A program made the position numbers and the translations under genes. A DNA stretch of 64,000 nucleotides from Closterium sp. NIES-65 (lineage: Eukaryota > Streptophyta > Zygnematophyceae > Desmidiales > Closteriaceae), in the NCBI GenBank assembly GCA_948144175.1, contig CANXME010000235.1, forward strand, positions 58,201 through 122,200. Reading direction: 5' to 3'. Below are positions 30,896-42,154 of this stretch, piece by piece (positions within the stretch are counted from its first letter, which is position 1; every line of letters begins with the position of its first letter). Under the pieces are notes generated by a model. It saw nothing but the letters and a program-made list of their open reading frames with translations. It was not told the origin of the DNA and made no database searches.

Positions 30896-33800
30896 TTACA
30901 CATATGCATCATATATATACTGCATATCAGCCACACTCTCGAAGCACCCTGTGACGTGGTGCCAAGTTCCCTGCCCCGCACCCAGTGGGACTGGTGCGGG
31001 CATCCACCCGTCGTCGGACCTCCCTAACTGCCGCACCGCATGCTGGATCATGCATTGAGCCTGCGCGCGCTGCAGTGCAACGGAGAGGCGTGTAGTGAGT
31101 CCTGCCTCAAATATCCGTGCCGATCCGTCATCCCCCCCACCTCTATCCCTCCTCCGCTGTGCTATCCTCTTTGCGCAGAGCCCCAGAAACTGACGCAGCG
31201 GCTCACTCAGAAGGCCAAAGGTCTCCGCCACGCACGCGTAAAAGTGTGGTGCCGGCTGCAGCCCCTCTAAGTGCGGCCCCCAGTGACGCAGCTTCTCCTG
31301 CACCCGCCTAGCTGCTGCCACTCCAATCTGTGTGGGGGTCGCCCGTCTCAGCTGCACGTTCCCCTCCCGCTGTGGATCCGCTATGGAGACATCCACAAGA
31401 ACCATCAGACCCTGGCCAACGTCGCGGCAGGTGAGGTCTGGAATGCGGGAGGCGGTGCCTACACGGCCTGTGCGTCCGACTGGTCCCTGCTGTTGCGCTG
31501 GCTGCTGCCCTGTCTGGTCCCTTGGTGCCCCCTCTCCGATCGTCTCTCTCCCCCTCTCCTCTCCTCCATCCACCTGTCCTCTCCCCTCCCCCTCCCTACC
31601 CTCCCCCAAACCTCCCGACCCCCCTGCTCCATCCCCTGCTGCCTCTCTCACTCCCTGGCCCTCCCCTCCCAATCCCGCTGCCCCTCCTGTACCTCCGTCC
31701 GCTCTCTGCTGCTCCCGCCCCTGCCCCGCCCCCGAGGCCGAACCTGGAGGCGCGGCGCCCTGGGCCCGCGGCCTCCACTGGCTCTCCTGCTGCTGCCTGT
31801 GCCGTCCCCCCTCCCCGTCCTGGCCCGTCTGCTCCCCCTGCCGTCCCCTCTGCCCACCTGTCCCTCGCTCCACCTGACCCCGCAGCTGGTGCCGTCCCCA
31901 CTGTCCCCCGCCACCCGGCTGTCCCGCCTCGCCTCTCCGCTCCCCCGGTCCCTCAGCCCGTGTCCCCTCTCCCACCACTGGCTGTCCCAGTAGTCTCGCT
32001 CGAGCCGCCTCCAACTGTGTGAACAGCGTAGAGTCCTCCACCTTTACCGCGAAGCCCGCCTCGACCGCAAAGTCTCGAAGCATGTACTTCACCGTGTCGT
32101 GGATGGTAGTGGCGACCCCGTAACGCGGGCACCGAACCGCGTGATGAGGCACCGTCATGTCGTCAATCGCCTGTCCGCAGGAGCACTGACCTGCAAGGGC
32201 TAACTGGGGGATAGGGAGACCAAGACGAGAAGATGAAGCCGCCTGCCACAGCGCCTCCGGGATGCGCAGTGGGTCGGCGTACGGCACCGACGTCAACCAC
32301 GCTCCTGCACCTCCGCCCTGAAGGGAAGTCAAACGGGCAAGGTGCAAGGGAGAGGTGTGACGGGCACGCACGGCCTCCAAGGCATGCGCCTCCAGAAGAC
32401 GGCTCGCTCCTGCAAAAAGGGAATCGGGGGAGGCAGAAGCGCAAGAGGGCCAGGGGGGAAGGAGAGAGAGAACGTCAGGAGGGAGACCCTCTAGCGCCGT
32501 CTGCAGAGCCCGGTCGATCTGCTCTGGCTCACCTGAAGCGAAGCTCTGCCGAAACACCTCGCCACACGCAGGGAGAGAACAGAGAATGGGTGCACACTGC
32601 ACCCAGGAGCACACGAAACTCACCGGGGCAATGCGCGCCATGCGACGAATGCCGAAACCCCCGAGACGGATGGGGAGGAAGATCTGGTCTAGGGCGGCCT
32701 CTCGGACGTCCTCGCGACAAGCCCAGGTCCCTGAAGCTAAAAGCTGCTGAAAAGTCTCTCCCAGGCGTGCGTCCCACCGTGTAAAACTGGAGATCACTGC
32801 GGGCGAAGGAGGGACGGTCCTCGACAGGTACTGCGGACGAGTGCTGACACACGCCGAAAGAAGGCGGGCAGCTGTCTGGGGCTGGCGCAACCTCGGAAGC
32901 CAAGGTAGCACCCGCCCCATCCTCTCGAGACGATCCGGGAGACTCTGCTCCACGAACGAAACGGTGCCTACCGGTACGCCTGTCACGGTGAGCCCTCGGC
33001 GTGCGACCTCGATCCCTAGGCCCGTGAAAGCCTCCAGATCCCTGGACAGAAAGGACTCTGTCTGGTAGACGAGGCACTTGTGCGGCTGGGCTGCAAGGCC
33101 CATCTCGCCCAAGCGCCTCACGATCTCGGCAAAATGGTGCAGCACCCTGTCTGGGGGACCTAGCACGTACGTGTCATCGGCGTACGACCAGAGCTGGACA
33201 TCCCCCTCCGCCAGAACCGGCTCCAAAGCAAGACGCTGTGTCAGAGCGTACAAGAAGGGGCTGAGAGGGTCTCCCTGGCGAGTGCCCCGCTCCGAGTGCA
33301 TCGTGACCACTCCCGTGCCTGACCTGTAGTGGAGATCCGAGGGCGTCCCGTAGAAGAGGCCGATGAAGGGGATCAGACACTGAAACTCCGGACTGGCCTG
33401 CAGCGCCTGAAACATCCTGTCTCGGTGGAAAGAGTTAAAGGCATTCGCCACGTCTAGCTGCAGGACCACCCAGTCTGGGTGGTCAGCCAGAGCGCGGCGG
33501 ACGCCTCTAACTACGACCTCTGTCCCGCACGTAACCCCCACCCCAAACTGCTGTGATGCCAAGAAGACCCTCGCCATCTGGTCACGTAGCTGGAGACAAA
33601 CTGCCCGAGAAAGAATGCGGACCAAAACCTCGCCGATGGCAATCGGCCGAACATCCATGTTCGACTTCGCCAGAGCCACGAGGGTGGAGGACGCTAGCAA
33701 GGAGCGCGCAGCTGGAGCGCAACGGCCTCGGAGCCACTGCTGGTACACGGCCAGGAGGAAATGGAGACTCTGAGGGAAAGCTAGGAAAGTGTCTCGCAGG

Positions 33801-36800
33801 TGCTCAGCGACCCAACCGGACGGTCCTCCCGAAGAGCCCCGCGGAGCTGTGAAAATCGCGCGGCGTAAGTGATCCACCGAGAGCACGAGAGGGGACCCCT
33901 GGAAGCCAGACAGCCAAGCTGGGGTCGGCCTCTCCGCGTTGGGGTGCTTCGACTGCAGGCGCTGTATCGTCCCCTGTGTATCTGGGGCTGCCTCCGCGGA
34001 CTCGAGAGCCGCGCACGCCCGTGAGGTCTCATTGCACGCTGCCAGACGAAGGCAACGTGCAATGCGGCGCTCATCTGCTGCAGAGGGATCGGTGGCGGTG
34101 CGTGACCGGTGACCTGTGCGGCGAGGAAGGGGTGTGCGACGGCCTAGTGCATCTGAGACTAGCTCAGCCCACTCACCTCGACCAAAGCGAGAGATGCGCG
34201 TTGCAATGGCAGCCGTGTGCGAGCGGTCGGGTGGCGTCGCTGGAACAAGGAAAAGAGTCGGCGCTGCAGCGAGGAGGAAGGTAGGGCCAGCAGCCTCCGG
34301 GTCCTGGGCAATGCGGACTAGGATCGCACTGAGGACGTCAAGATATCCTCCGCGGACCCTCTCCGGGACACGTCGGAGAGGGCGTGTATGGATACGCTCG
34401 GGCGAGAAGTACTCTGTCCAGTCCACCGAGTCGAGCGTCTGCCACTGTGCGTCGGTGAACTGCATCCCGGTCGCACGGGGCTGTGAGAGGGAAGGGATGA
34501 TCGAGGCGGTATCATGGGCAGCCTGCGCCCTGCGAGCCGCGTCCGCAGGATGGCAGAAGGGAATGTGGTGCTGGAGCGCGCGTCGGTTCGCGAGAGAGCT
34601 CCTGCAGGTGGGGCAACTCACGACCTGGTCGGGTGATGTCGCCGTGTCGGCGGGGTCAATCGGGGCCGTGGCGTCGGAACTGGCTGTAGAGGGGACCCCG
34701 TGGGCGGCCTGAGCTCCGACAGGATCGCCTGGGATGAGGGGAGGAGACGACTCACCAGCCCCGCGCGGGGGGGGTGTCAGCGAAGATAGAGGTGGTGTCG
34801 CACAGGATAGGGCCGGGCCTCGTGCCGGTACCGGTGTTGAAGCTGGGGAGGGGGGACGTGGAGGTGAGCCTGAAGTGTGTGCCGTGGTGTGCTCCTGCCC
34901 CTCGGCGGGGTGCGGTTCAAGTGACGGCTCTGCTACCCCAGGCGGAGGGGTCTCGGTAGGGGCGGATGCCTCATCCCTACTGCTGGTGACCTCCTGCGCC
35001 ACGGGCTGAACGGGGGGAGGCGCCACCCCGTCTAGGTGCGAGTGACACGGCCTCAGACCCCGGTCCGTCTCCATTGGGGTCGGGAGTGACGCGCCTGGCT
35101 GAGTGGCGGGGGGGATAAAAGAAGGGACAGACCGGGTGACCTCCGCATACGTCCGGGTCCGGTCCTGTGGGACTGGAAGGGTGGGGGCAGCCGGAGAGCT
35201 GCTCAGGCGGTGTATCGCCAGCAAATCTGAAATGCCAGCCCTCACCTCCTCTGGGGTCTCGAAGACCTGCCTGCCTGTAGGTGAGAGTAGGAGGGCTGGC
35301 AGGGTAGAGGGTGGAGTGGGGCGTGCTGGCTGAGCGGAGCTCGGGTGTGGACCCTGCCCTAGAAGGCCCCCTTGGCCCTCCCCAATCACCATGGGTTGCG
35401 GTAGGGGGTCGTCGACATGGAAGGGGTGGGAGGGATGGGAGGGGGAGTCGGTGGCGTCTGCCATGGGCGCATCCCTCAACCCGACGGCCCCCCTCCCAGT
35501 AGCGATCGCGGCCGCCGCCACCTGGGAGGGGGACACAGCACGGGAGGGGCAGAATGGGGGTGAGTGGGCTGGTCCGCTCCCATGGCCCTGTGGAGGTGCA
35601 GGAGCGGGGCGGGAGTGTAGGTTTGGTGGTCGGGCTGTAGAGGTAGGGCCTGGTAATTGTTCAACGGGATGTGAGGTGGGGAGGGGCTCTTGGTGGGGGA
35701 GGGAGGGAGGGGGGAGTACGTGGGCTGACCCTCTGCCTCCTCTGCCCCTGTTCTTCCGCCGGCGGCCAACCTGGTTGTCCGCGCCTGTTTGTGAAGGAAG
35801 GGGGGGCTGTGGGGCCAAAGGGGTGGGTGGAGGGAGGATGGGTGGTTCGCCAGGCAGGGGGTGCTCTGTGTGCATCCCCACTCTCCTCGAAACATCCCCC
35901 TCCGTGGGAACAGATCGGGCAAGCTGTGTGTGGGGGGTGATGGCTGCCCAACGGGGCCACTCGTGGGGAACCCGGCCGGGAGAGGGGGTTGGAGGTGGGG
36001 GTCGAGGGGCTGGGCCAGTGTGGAGGTTAGAGCGAGGTACAAACGGTGGGGGGAGAGAGATTTGTGTGGGCTCTGTGGTGGCCTCTCCTGTGGGCCCCTC
36101 TACCCGGGTGCCGCCGCTCCCATGAGCCTGGGGCGCAAGCCCTTGCGGGTGGGTCTCGGCTGCCTGGGGGGGGTGGTGTGGGGAGGGCAGCCTGTTGGGT
36201 GGGCGTGTTGGGGCTGTGCGGCGACTCGGGTGGTTTGGGTGCCTGTAGCGTGTGGGAGAGGGATTTGGCCGCAGAGATGCTTCAACCTCCGAGATGTGTG
36301 TACTACCGGGTGGGGGGGGGCCTGGTGGAGGAGGGGGTAGTGGGCCGGTAAGGGGTGGCTGGGTGTTGGTAGGAGTCGGGGAGCATGGCTCCTCTAGGAA
36401 GACCAGAGCCCTGGCTGCTCCACGTGGTGCTCTAAGGAGCCCCTGAGGGTGGGGGCAGAGGTGTGCTGCCCTTGGGGGTGAAGGAAGGAGTGAGGGAAGG
36501 GGCGGGGAGGGGTGAGAGGTGAGAGAAGGGGTGCCCTCGGGTGACTCTGCTCTTGTCGCACCCGCGTGCTCTCCCGGTGGACCGCCTGCAACCGTGGGGT
36601 CAGGCGTTGGGGACGGAGAGGGGGGCTGGCCATGGAGCAGCGTGGGGGTCGGGGAGCACGGCTCCGCCAAGAAGGCCAGGGCCTTGGCTGCCCCCCTGGA
36701 CACTACCGGGACCTGAGGGTGGGGGTGGGGAAGTGGTGCTCCTGGGGGCTGGTGGGCTGGAGGACGGGAGGTGAGGATGGGGGCTCCCTCGCGCGGCTCT

Positions 36801-38936
36801 GTCCTCAAGGTCTCCCCCAGCCCCTCCATCGGTCCTTCTGCTAGCATGGGGACGGGCATGGGGGGTAGAGGGGGAACCTCGACGTGAGGCTGCAGGGGGG
36901 CCGGGTCGGCCTCACCGTCAAGCGTGAGGTATTGGGCCAGTGGCCCGTCAATGTGCATCACATCCTCTCCCTCATCCTCCTCTATCGCTATCACATCCCC
37001 CTCTTCAGTGCCCACCCCGGTCGGGACCACCCTCCCCTCTCCTTCCCCTGTTGCCCCTATGTCCCCCAAGCCCACCCCGCCTGCTGCCGCTTTACTGCTA
37101 GCCCCTTTTGCAGTCTCTGCCGGCCCTGCCGGCCCTGCTGTGTGTTTCCCCGAGTTTGCTGCGGCCCCTGCCGCCCCTACTGGCCGTGCTATGGCCCTCC
37201 CTGCTGCTTCAGCTGCAGCCTCACCTTCTGCCTTTGAGGCCCCTGCCGTACCCTCTCTTGCTACAGCCGGGGCGGCACTCTCCCTCGCACCAGTCCCCGT
37301 TACCCCCTTCCCCGCTGCACCCGTAGCACCTCCCCCTATACCAGCCCCCGCTGTGGCCTCTGTCGCTCCTGCTGCAGTCCTTGCAGCCTCGACTGCTGCA
37401 GTCTGTAAAACCTCGCCTACCGTAATCTGCTCAGCCTCACCAGCCGCGATCCCTGTAGCCTCACGTGCTGCAGTCCCTGCAGCCTCACGTGCTGCAGTCC
37501 CTGCAGCCTCACCCGCTGCAGTCCCTGCGGCCTCACCTGCTGCAGTCTGTGCAGCCTCACCTGCTAGAATCTGCTCAACCTCACATGCTGCGGCCTCTGC
37601 AGCCTCACCTGCTGCGGCTATTTCAGCCTCACCTGCTGCGCTCCCTGCGGCCTCACCTGCCATGGTCCCGCCTGCAGCCTCATCCGCTGTGGTCCCTGCC
37701 GCCTCACCTGCTGCAGTCCCTGCGGCCTCACCTGTTGCAGTCCATGCGACCTCACCAGCTGTAGACTGTGCAGCCTCACCTGCTAGAGTCTGCCCAACCT
37801 TACATGATGCAGCCCTCGCAGCCTCACCTGCTGCGTCCGCCGCAGCCTCACCTGCTGTGGCCCCTGCAGTCCCGCCTGCTGCGCTCCCTGCAGCCTCGCC
37901 TGCTGCGCTCCCTGCAGCCTCGCTTGCTGCGCTCCCTGCGGCCTCACCTGCTGCGCTCTCTGCAGCCTCACCTGCTGCGCCCCCTACAGCCTCACCTGCT
38001 GCGCTCCCCGCAGCCTCACCTACTGCGCTCCCTGCGGCCTCACCTGCCATGGTCCCTCCTGCAGCCTCACCCGTTGTGATCCCTGCAGCCACACCTGCTG
38101 TGGTCTGTGCGGCCTCACCTGGTGCGGTCCCTATAGCCTCCTCTGCTGCGGTTCCCCCAGCCGACAGCAGCAGCAGGTTCCGTGGCCCCTACTCCTGCAA
38201 AACCTGTCTCCATGGCCTCTGCCCTTTGCCTGGCCAGAGTCACGGTCCCTGCCGCCCCTTCCCGTGCAGCCCCTGCCGCCCTTTCCCGTGCAGCCGCTGC
38301 TGCCCCTTCCCTTGCAGCCTCTGCTGCCCTTTCCTCTGCAGCCTCTGCTGCCCCTTCCCCCACAACCCCCATTGCCCCTTCCCGTGCAGCCTTTGCTGCC
38401 CCATCCTCTGTAGCCTCTGCTGCTCCTTCACACACAAACTCACTTACCCCTTCCCGTGCAGTGTCAGCTGCAAGTTCCCCCCTGGCTCTGCCCTCTCCCG
38501 CTTCTATGTGCTTGGGGGTGCGGGTAGGATTAAGTGTTTTCACAAGTAATCTGGTTTGCGAATGGGAGGTAGCGAGTGAGTTGGAGGATCTCTCTACTGA
38601 GCATGCATGGGTGCCGCCCCCGCTGTCACCTGAAGGGGGGGTAGACTGGGATGGGGCAGCGGGGGTAGGGCGCGGTTTTGAGCGTGCTGGCTCCTCCTCG
38701 TGTATTTCCTCCAGTGGGGCTTGGCGTTCCTCTGTTCCATCCTCTTCAAAGGTACGCTTCTGGCCCCTAGGGTCAGATTGTGTGAGTGTTTTCGCTTGGT
38801 CAGGTGTGTGTTGTTTCTTCCTGACTGTTGAAGTGGGGGGAGTGGGAGAGTAGGGGGTGGCTCGGCTGCGGGACCTCCCAGATCGCCGAGGGGCTCCCGG
38901 GCCTGCCTTTCCCCCACTCGCGGGGTGCTGGGGCAT
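30896..38936 (-). pseudogene. LINE ORF2 polyprotein, copy C: Ala-rich repeats, C2H2, RT, CCHC, endonuclease (one frameshift)
   Basis: From the conserved ATG at 38936 the consensus frame is about 2,680 codons. One extra base near 38165 (gacagcagcagc against gacacagcagc in copy E) shifts the frame, leaving an N-terminal 273-codon frame and a 2,398-codon main frame from 38092. Domains by DNA position: Ala-rich repeats about 37370-38500, C2H2 finger 34546-34622, RT motif A QLDVANAFNSF near 33433-33468, YADD near 33161-33190, C-C-H-C knuckle 32120-32190, PD...D endonuclease core 31385-31450, conserved tail to 30896. The catalytic residues D, DD and PD...D are all present. Length is about twice a typical R2 protein because of the Ala-, Pro- and Gly-rich low-complexity regions. 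Confidence 0.9.
37370..38150 (-). repeat. Coding minisatellite (Ala-rich repeats) in LINE copy C
   Basis: Tandem units of about 30-33 bp encode Ala/Gly/Glu repeats such as GEAAGSAAGEA. The tract differs from copy A in unit number and order. Confidence 0.8.
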
Positions 38937-38938
38937 TG

Positions 38939-40168
38939 TTACAGAGGCAGCATGCCTGGCGGTGGCGGTGTGAGTTGCTGGGGTTGGCTCAAGAGGGCGT
39001 CAAAGGGGGAAGGAACTCCCTGGCAGAGGCCGGGGTGCGGGGGGTTAGCTTGGGGAAAGGGGAAAAGGGTGGGGAAAGCGGTGCGCAGTGGGTGGAAGAG
39101 AGGGTAGAGGGGGCCTGACAGTTGGAGGGGATTGGGGCCCAAGGGGGGGGCGGGCTGGGGGCCGATTGAGAGGGGAAGTGTTGGCGGGCTGTAGTGGAGG
39201 TGGGGGGGCGGGGGTGGTGTAGCGGTGGGTGAGCAGGGTGTGGGGACAGGTGGTGGGCCAGAGGTGGGGAGGGCAGGGCAGAATTCCACGGGAGGTGGGG
39301 GTGGGCAGGTGGAGCCAGGTGGGAAAGGAAGGGTGGGGAACAGAGAGGAAGGGGCAAAGGGTAGTGGGTAGTCGAGTTGGCGTGAGCCTGGTAGCGGGTA
39401 ATGAGAAGGTTGGGAGGCGGGGGGTGAGAACGTGGGAGGGCAGAGAGGGCACCGAAAGGAGGTGCTGTGGTAAATGCAGGATAGGATGCGGGGCCGGGAA
39501 ACAGGGGACAGAGGGAATTGGGGAATCGATGAAGGGTGATAGCTGCGGATGGGCGAGCCCCAGGGGGGAGGAAATATGGAGGGTGTTGGAGAAGGGGGAG
39601 ACTGGGGGGGGTTGAGGTAGGGTGTTGGAGGGCACAAGGGGCAGGAACAGGGGGTGCAAAAGTTGGCTGGGGGAGGGAGAGGCGGTCTGGTGCCGCGGAA
39701 AGGCGGAGGGAGGTTGGGGACGGCACAGCCCAGGGAGCAAAAGCAAGGGGTGTAGACCTTGGCTGGGGGTAGGAACGGCGGTGTGGAGTTAGGGAGAGGT
39801 AGAGGGAGGCTGGGGTAGGTGGCTGGATTGCGCAGGGAGCAGGGGCAGGGGGTGTAGAGATTGGATGGGGGTGGGAAAGGCGGCGTGGTGCCAGGTGGCG
39901 GCAGTTGGGTCACCGAAGGGCCTGGCAGGGCGGGATGCAGAGGTGCAGCCCACGCTGGATGCGGAAGTAGCTGGGGGGGAAAGGGAGGCTGGAGGGGGAA
40001 GTACGGCTCGTAGAGGTGTGGGGGGCAGAGTGGGAGTGGGGAAAGCAGGAAGGGGGGTGGAGGGACGTTGTGGACAGGGGAGTGGGGGAACATGCGGGTG
40101 ATGATAGGGAGAAGCCGGGGGGGGGGGGAGAAGGGGGAGGTGGTATGAAGTGGGCAAGGGTGACGCAC
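38939..40168 (-). CDS. Possible ORF1 of LINE copy C (proline-rich, uncertain)
   Basis: This 409-codon proline-rich frame ends with the same TAACAATG junction to ORF2 as in copy A, and about 85 percent of residues look alike where both are open. The upstream start differs because a poly-G tract (40117-40129) varies in length. The strand composition alone could keep it open, so coding is unproven. Confidence 0.3.
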   Translation of the reverse strand: MRHPCPLHTTSPFSPPPRLLPIITRMFPHSPVHNVPPPPFLLSPLPLCPPHLYEPYFPLQPPFPPQLLPHPAWAAPLHPALPGPSVTQLPPPGTTPPFPPPSNLYTPCPCSLRNPATYPSLPLPLPNSTPPFLPPAKVYTPCFCSLGCAVPNLPPPFRGTRPPLPPPANFCTPCSCPLCPPTPYLNPPQSPPSPTPSIFPPPWGSPIRSYHPSSIPQFPLSPVSRPRILSCIYHSTSFRCPLCPPTFSPPASQPSHYPLPGSRQLDYPLPFAPSSLFPTLPFPPGSTCPPPPPVEFCPALPTSGPPPVPTPCSPTATPPPPPHLHYSPPTLPLSIGPQPAPPLGPNPLQLSGPLYPLFHPLRTAFPTLFPFPQANPPHPGLCQGVPSPFDALLSQPQQLTPPPPGMLPL

Positions 40169-40362
40169 GGGCAGAGCGCGGCGGTACTAAGGGCAGGGAG
40201 ACGGGAGGCTGGGGGGAGAAAGGCCTGCTTGGGGGCGTGGTGGGGGATAAGGGGAGAGGGGCGGTAATGCTGGTGGGCAAAAGGGGAGGGTGTGGTGTAG
40301 TATGATGAAACAGAATGGGGGGGTGGCGGACTGGGTGGGGCCCTGGAGGGTTGGGAGAACAA

Positions 40363-41508
40363 GGTGTAAGCTGCCTTTCTGATTTTTCCTGGTTTTTTCG
40401 GATTTATATGAATTTCTTTTTCTTTTCTTTTTTCCTTGAAGTTGTTTCCTCTTATTTCCTACGGTTTCCAGAAACAGGGCGGCCTCTGCTAGCTAAGCGC
40501 CGTTAGGGAAAGAGGTTAGGTGGCGGGGTGGCTAAAGCGCGCGTGTGAGGGGGAAAGGGGCGGTGTGAGCAGGGAGGTGACTATGTGGGTGGCGACGGGG
40601 TAAAATTACGACGTGTGGGTGGCATGCACGAGTGCGCGACGAGGCACGGCAGGGTGGGAGTGAGCAAAAGGGGAGTGGGGCGGCTTGTGTGCCAAACGTG
40701 GGCGGCTAAAACGCTCTAGGCAGAAAACGCGCTTCGGGAGGCGCGCAAGGGGAGGGCTGCTTAATCGCTACGAACGTAGCAATTTCGCCTCCCTCCGCGC
40801 TGCCTTTCCCTGGCGGTAAGCGCCCCGTGCGCGGTTCCGTCTACGTCGCGGCTAGATTGAACAGGCGGGGAAAACGAGTGCATGACTAAACATGATAGGC
40901 GACGAGAAAGCGTGCTTGGAAACGCGCGGCTCTTCGAATTAGGGTTACGATAAAGAAGGGCGCACCGAAAGGGAAGGAAGAGTGCTAACTACGGGCGGAA
41001 GCTAAGCTCAGTGACTTCGAGAGAGGGAAACCGCGGGAAAAAACTCGGTAGCAGCTAATCGCTTCGAATAGAAAAGCCGTGAGCAGAAAAGAGCGGGGGG
41101 ATAAGGGAGAGTGTCGAGAGAGGGGATGGGCGGGAACACCGTGTCTGGCGGAGTTGTGGTTGTGAGTCGCGCGCGCTGTTACACTCCGCGGGCGAACTTC
41201 GCGTCAGCGCCCCACCTCCCGTTACACCGGCTGCAGCGCGTCCGCAGCGATCCCGCGATGGCGGGGTCGAACAAACGGTTCCGTAACACCCCGCGAGTTC
41301 CGTTTCCGAGACTCCTGAGGGTCGCGCGCGAAACTCGCGACCCCCGTCCCGTCGAACTCGACAGTCGAAACTAAAAAACTAACCGTTGGAAACGCTTATA
41401 ACTATAACATAAACAACTATCACAATCACTTTGTCCTTAAGCAACTCGAAATAGTAGGTTTAGGAGGCTCCTTAGTAGGCAGCCATGGCTAGGTAAGCTA
41501 GGTCAAGG
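40363..41508 (-). other. LINE 5' terminal region, copy C (possible promoter/5' UTR)
   Basis: This is the same conserved region as in A and B, with small differences near the poly-T tract (about 40384-40400). It contains the GC-rich hairpin (ggtcgcg...cgcgacc, near 41322-41345) and the 11-nt match to the 5S target near 40493. No ORF is seen. Confidence 0.5.
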
Positions 41509-41576
41509 TAAGAGCGCCGGTGGGCGAGAGCAGTACTGGGCTGGGTGACCTCCCGGGAAGTCCTCGTGTTGTACCC
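41509..41576 (+). pseudogene. 5S rRNA gene, 3' fragment downstream of LINE C
   Basis: This fragment matches 5S positions of about 51-118; the first bases read taagagcgcc instead of gctaagcgcc, a small junction alteration that touches the A box. The intermediate element and C box are intact. Confidence 0.9.
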
Positions 41577-42109
41577 ATTTATGCCCCTTGCTCGGCACGT
41601 GCCGGGGGAGGGGCAAGCGGGAAAAAGAAAGGACGATTTTAGCGCGTCCGATTCTTTTCTTTTCGTTTTTTTGCCCAAACAACGACCCAGCGGGGTGGGG
41701 GGCCCCCGGGGAGGCTTGCCCATGCGAAGAAACGCCCCGTGCGCACCACCGTTGGGCGGTTGGAAGCCGCACACGGTCGCGGGGGTGGAGAGCGGAAACG
41801 GGCAGCCGGGGGAGGGTGGGGGCGGTTGGATGGGACTTGGGGTGTACGGGGGGCAGGGGAGTTGAGGGGGCAAGGGGAGGGGCAGCAACGGGCAGGGGCT
41901 GGGCCAACTGAGGGCACGGAAAAGGGGCGGGCAGAGGGTGAGCAGAGGGGCGAGCGATGCAAGGGTGGCACCATAGGGGGGAAACCAGTTGCACGGAGGT
42001 GGGAGGTGAGGGGCGTGCGAGGGGGTGGGAAAGGGGCAGGGAGGGGCAGAATGGGAGGATGTAGGTGGGGGGGGGTGGGGGAGGGGAGTGTGCGTGTGTG
42101 TGTGTGTGT

Positions 42110-42154
<45 letters not shown>

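Larger units (their letters stand above)
30543..41508 (-). mobile_element. 5S-inserted RLE-type LINE, copy C (full length, 10,966 bp)
   Basis: This is the reference full-length copy in the window. In element order: 5' region 41508 to about 40363, pyrimidine-rich ORF1-like zone to 38939, ORF2 38936-30896, 3' UTR 30895-30543. The 3' end is aatgaataa without poly(A), fused to 5S position 75. The 5' end is fused to 5S sequence starting taagagcgcc, an imperfect version of the 25-bp target duplication (20 bp exact). Orientation is antisense to the 5S gene. ORF2 carries one single-base frameshift near 38165. Domain order (C2H2, RT, CCHC, PD...D) is that of RLE-bearing LINEs (R2, NeSL, R4, CRE lineages). 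Confidence 0.93.
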
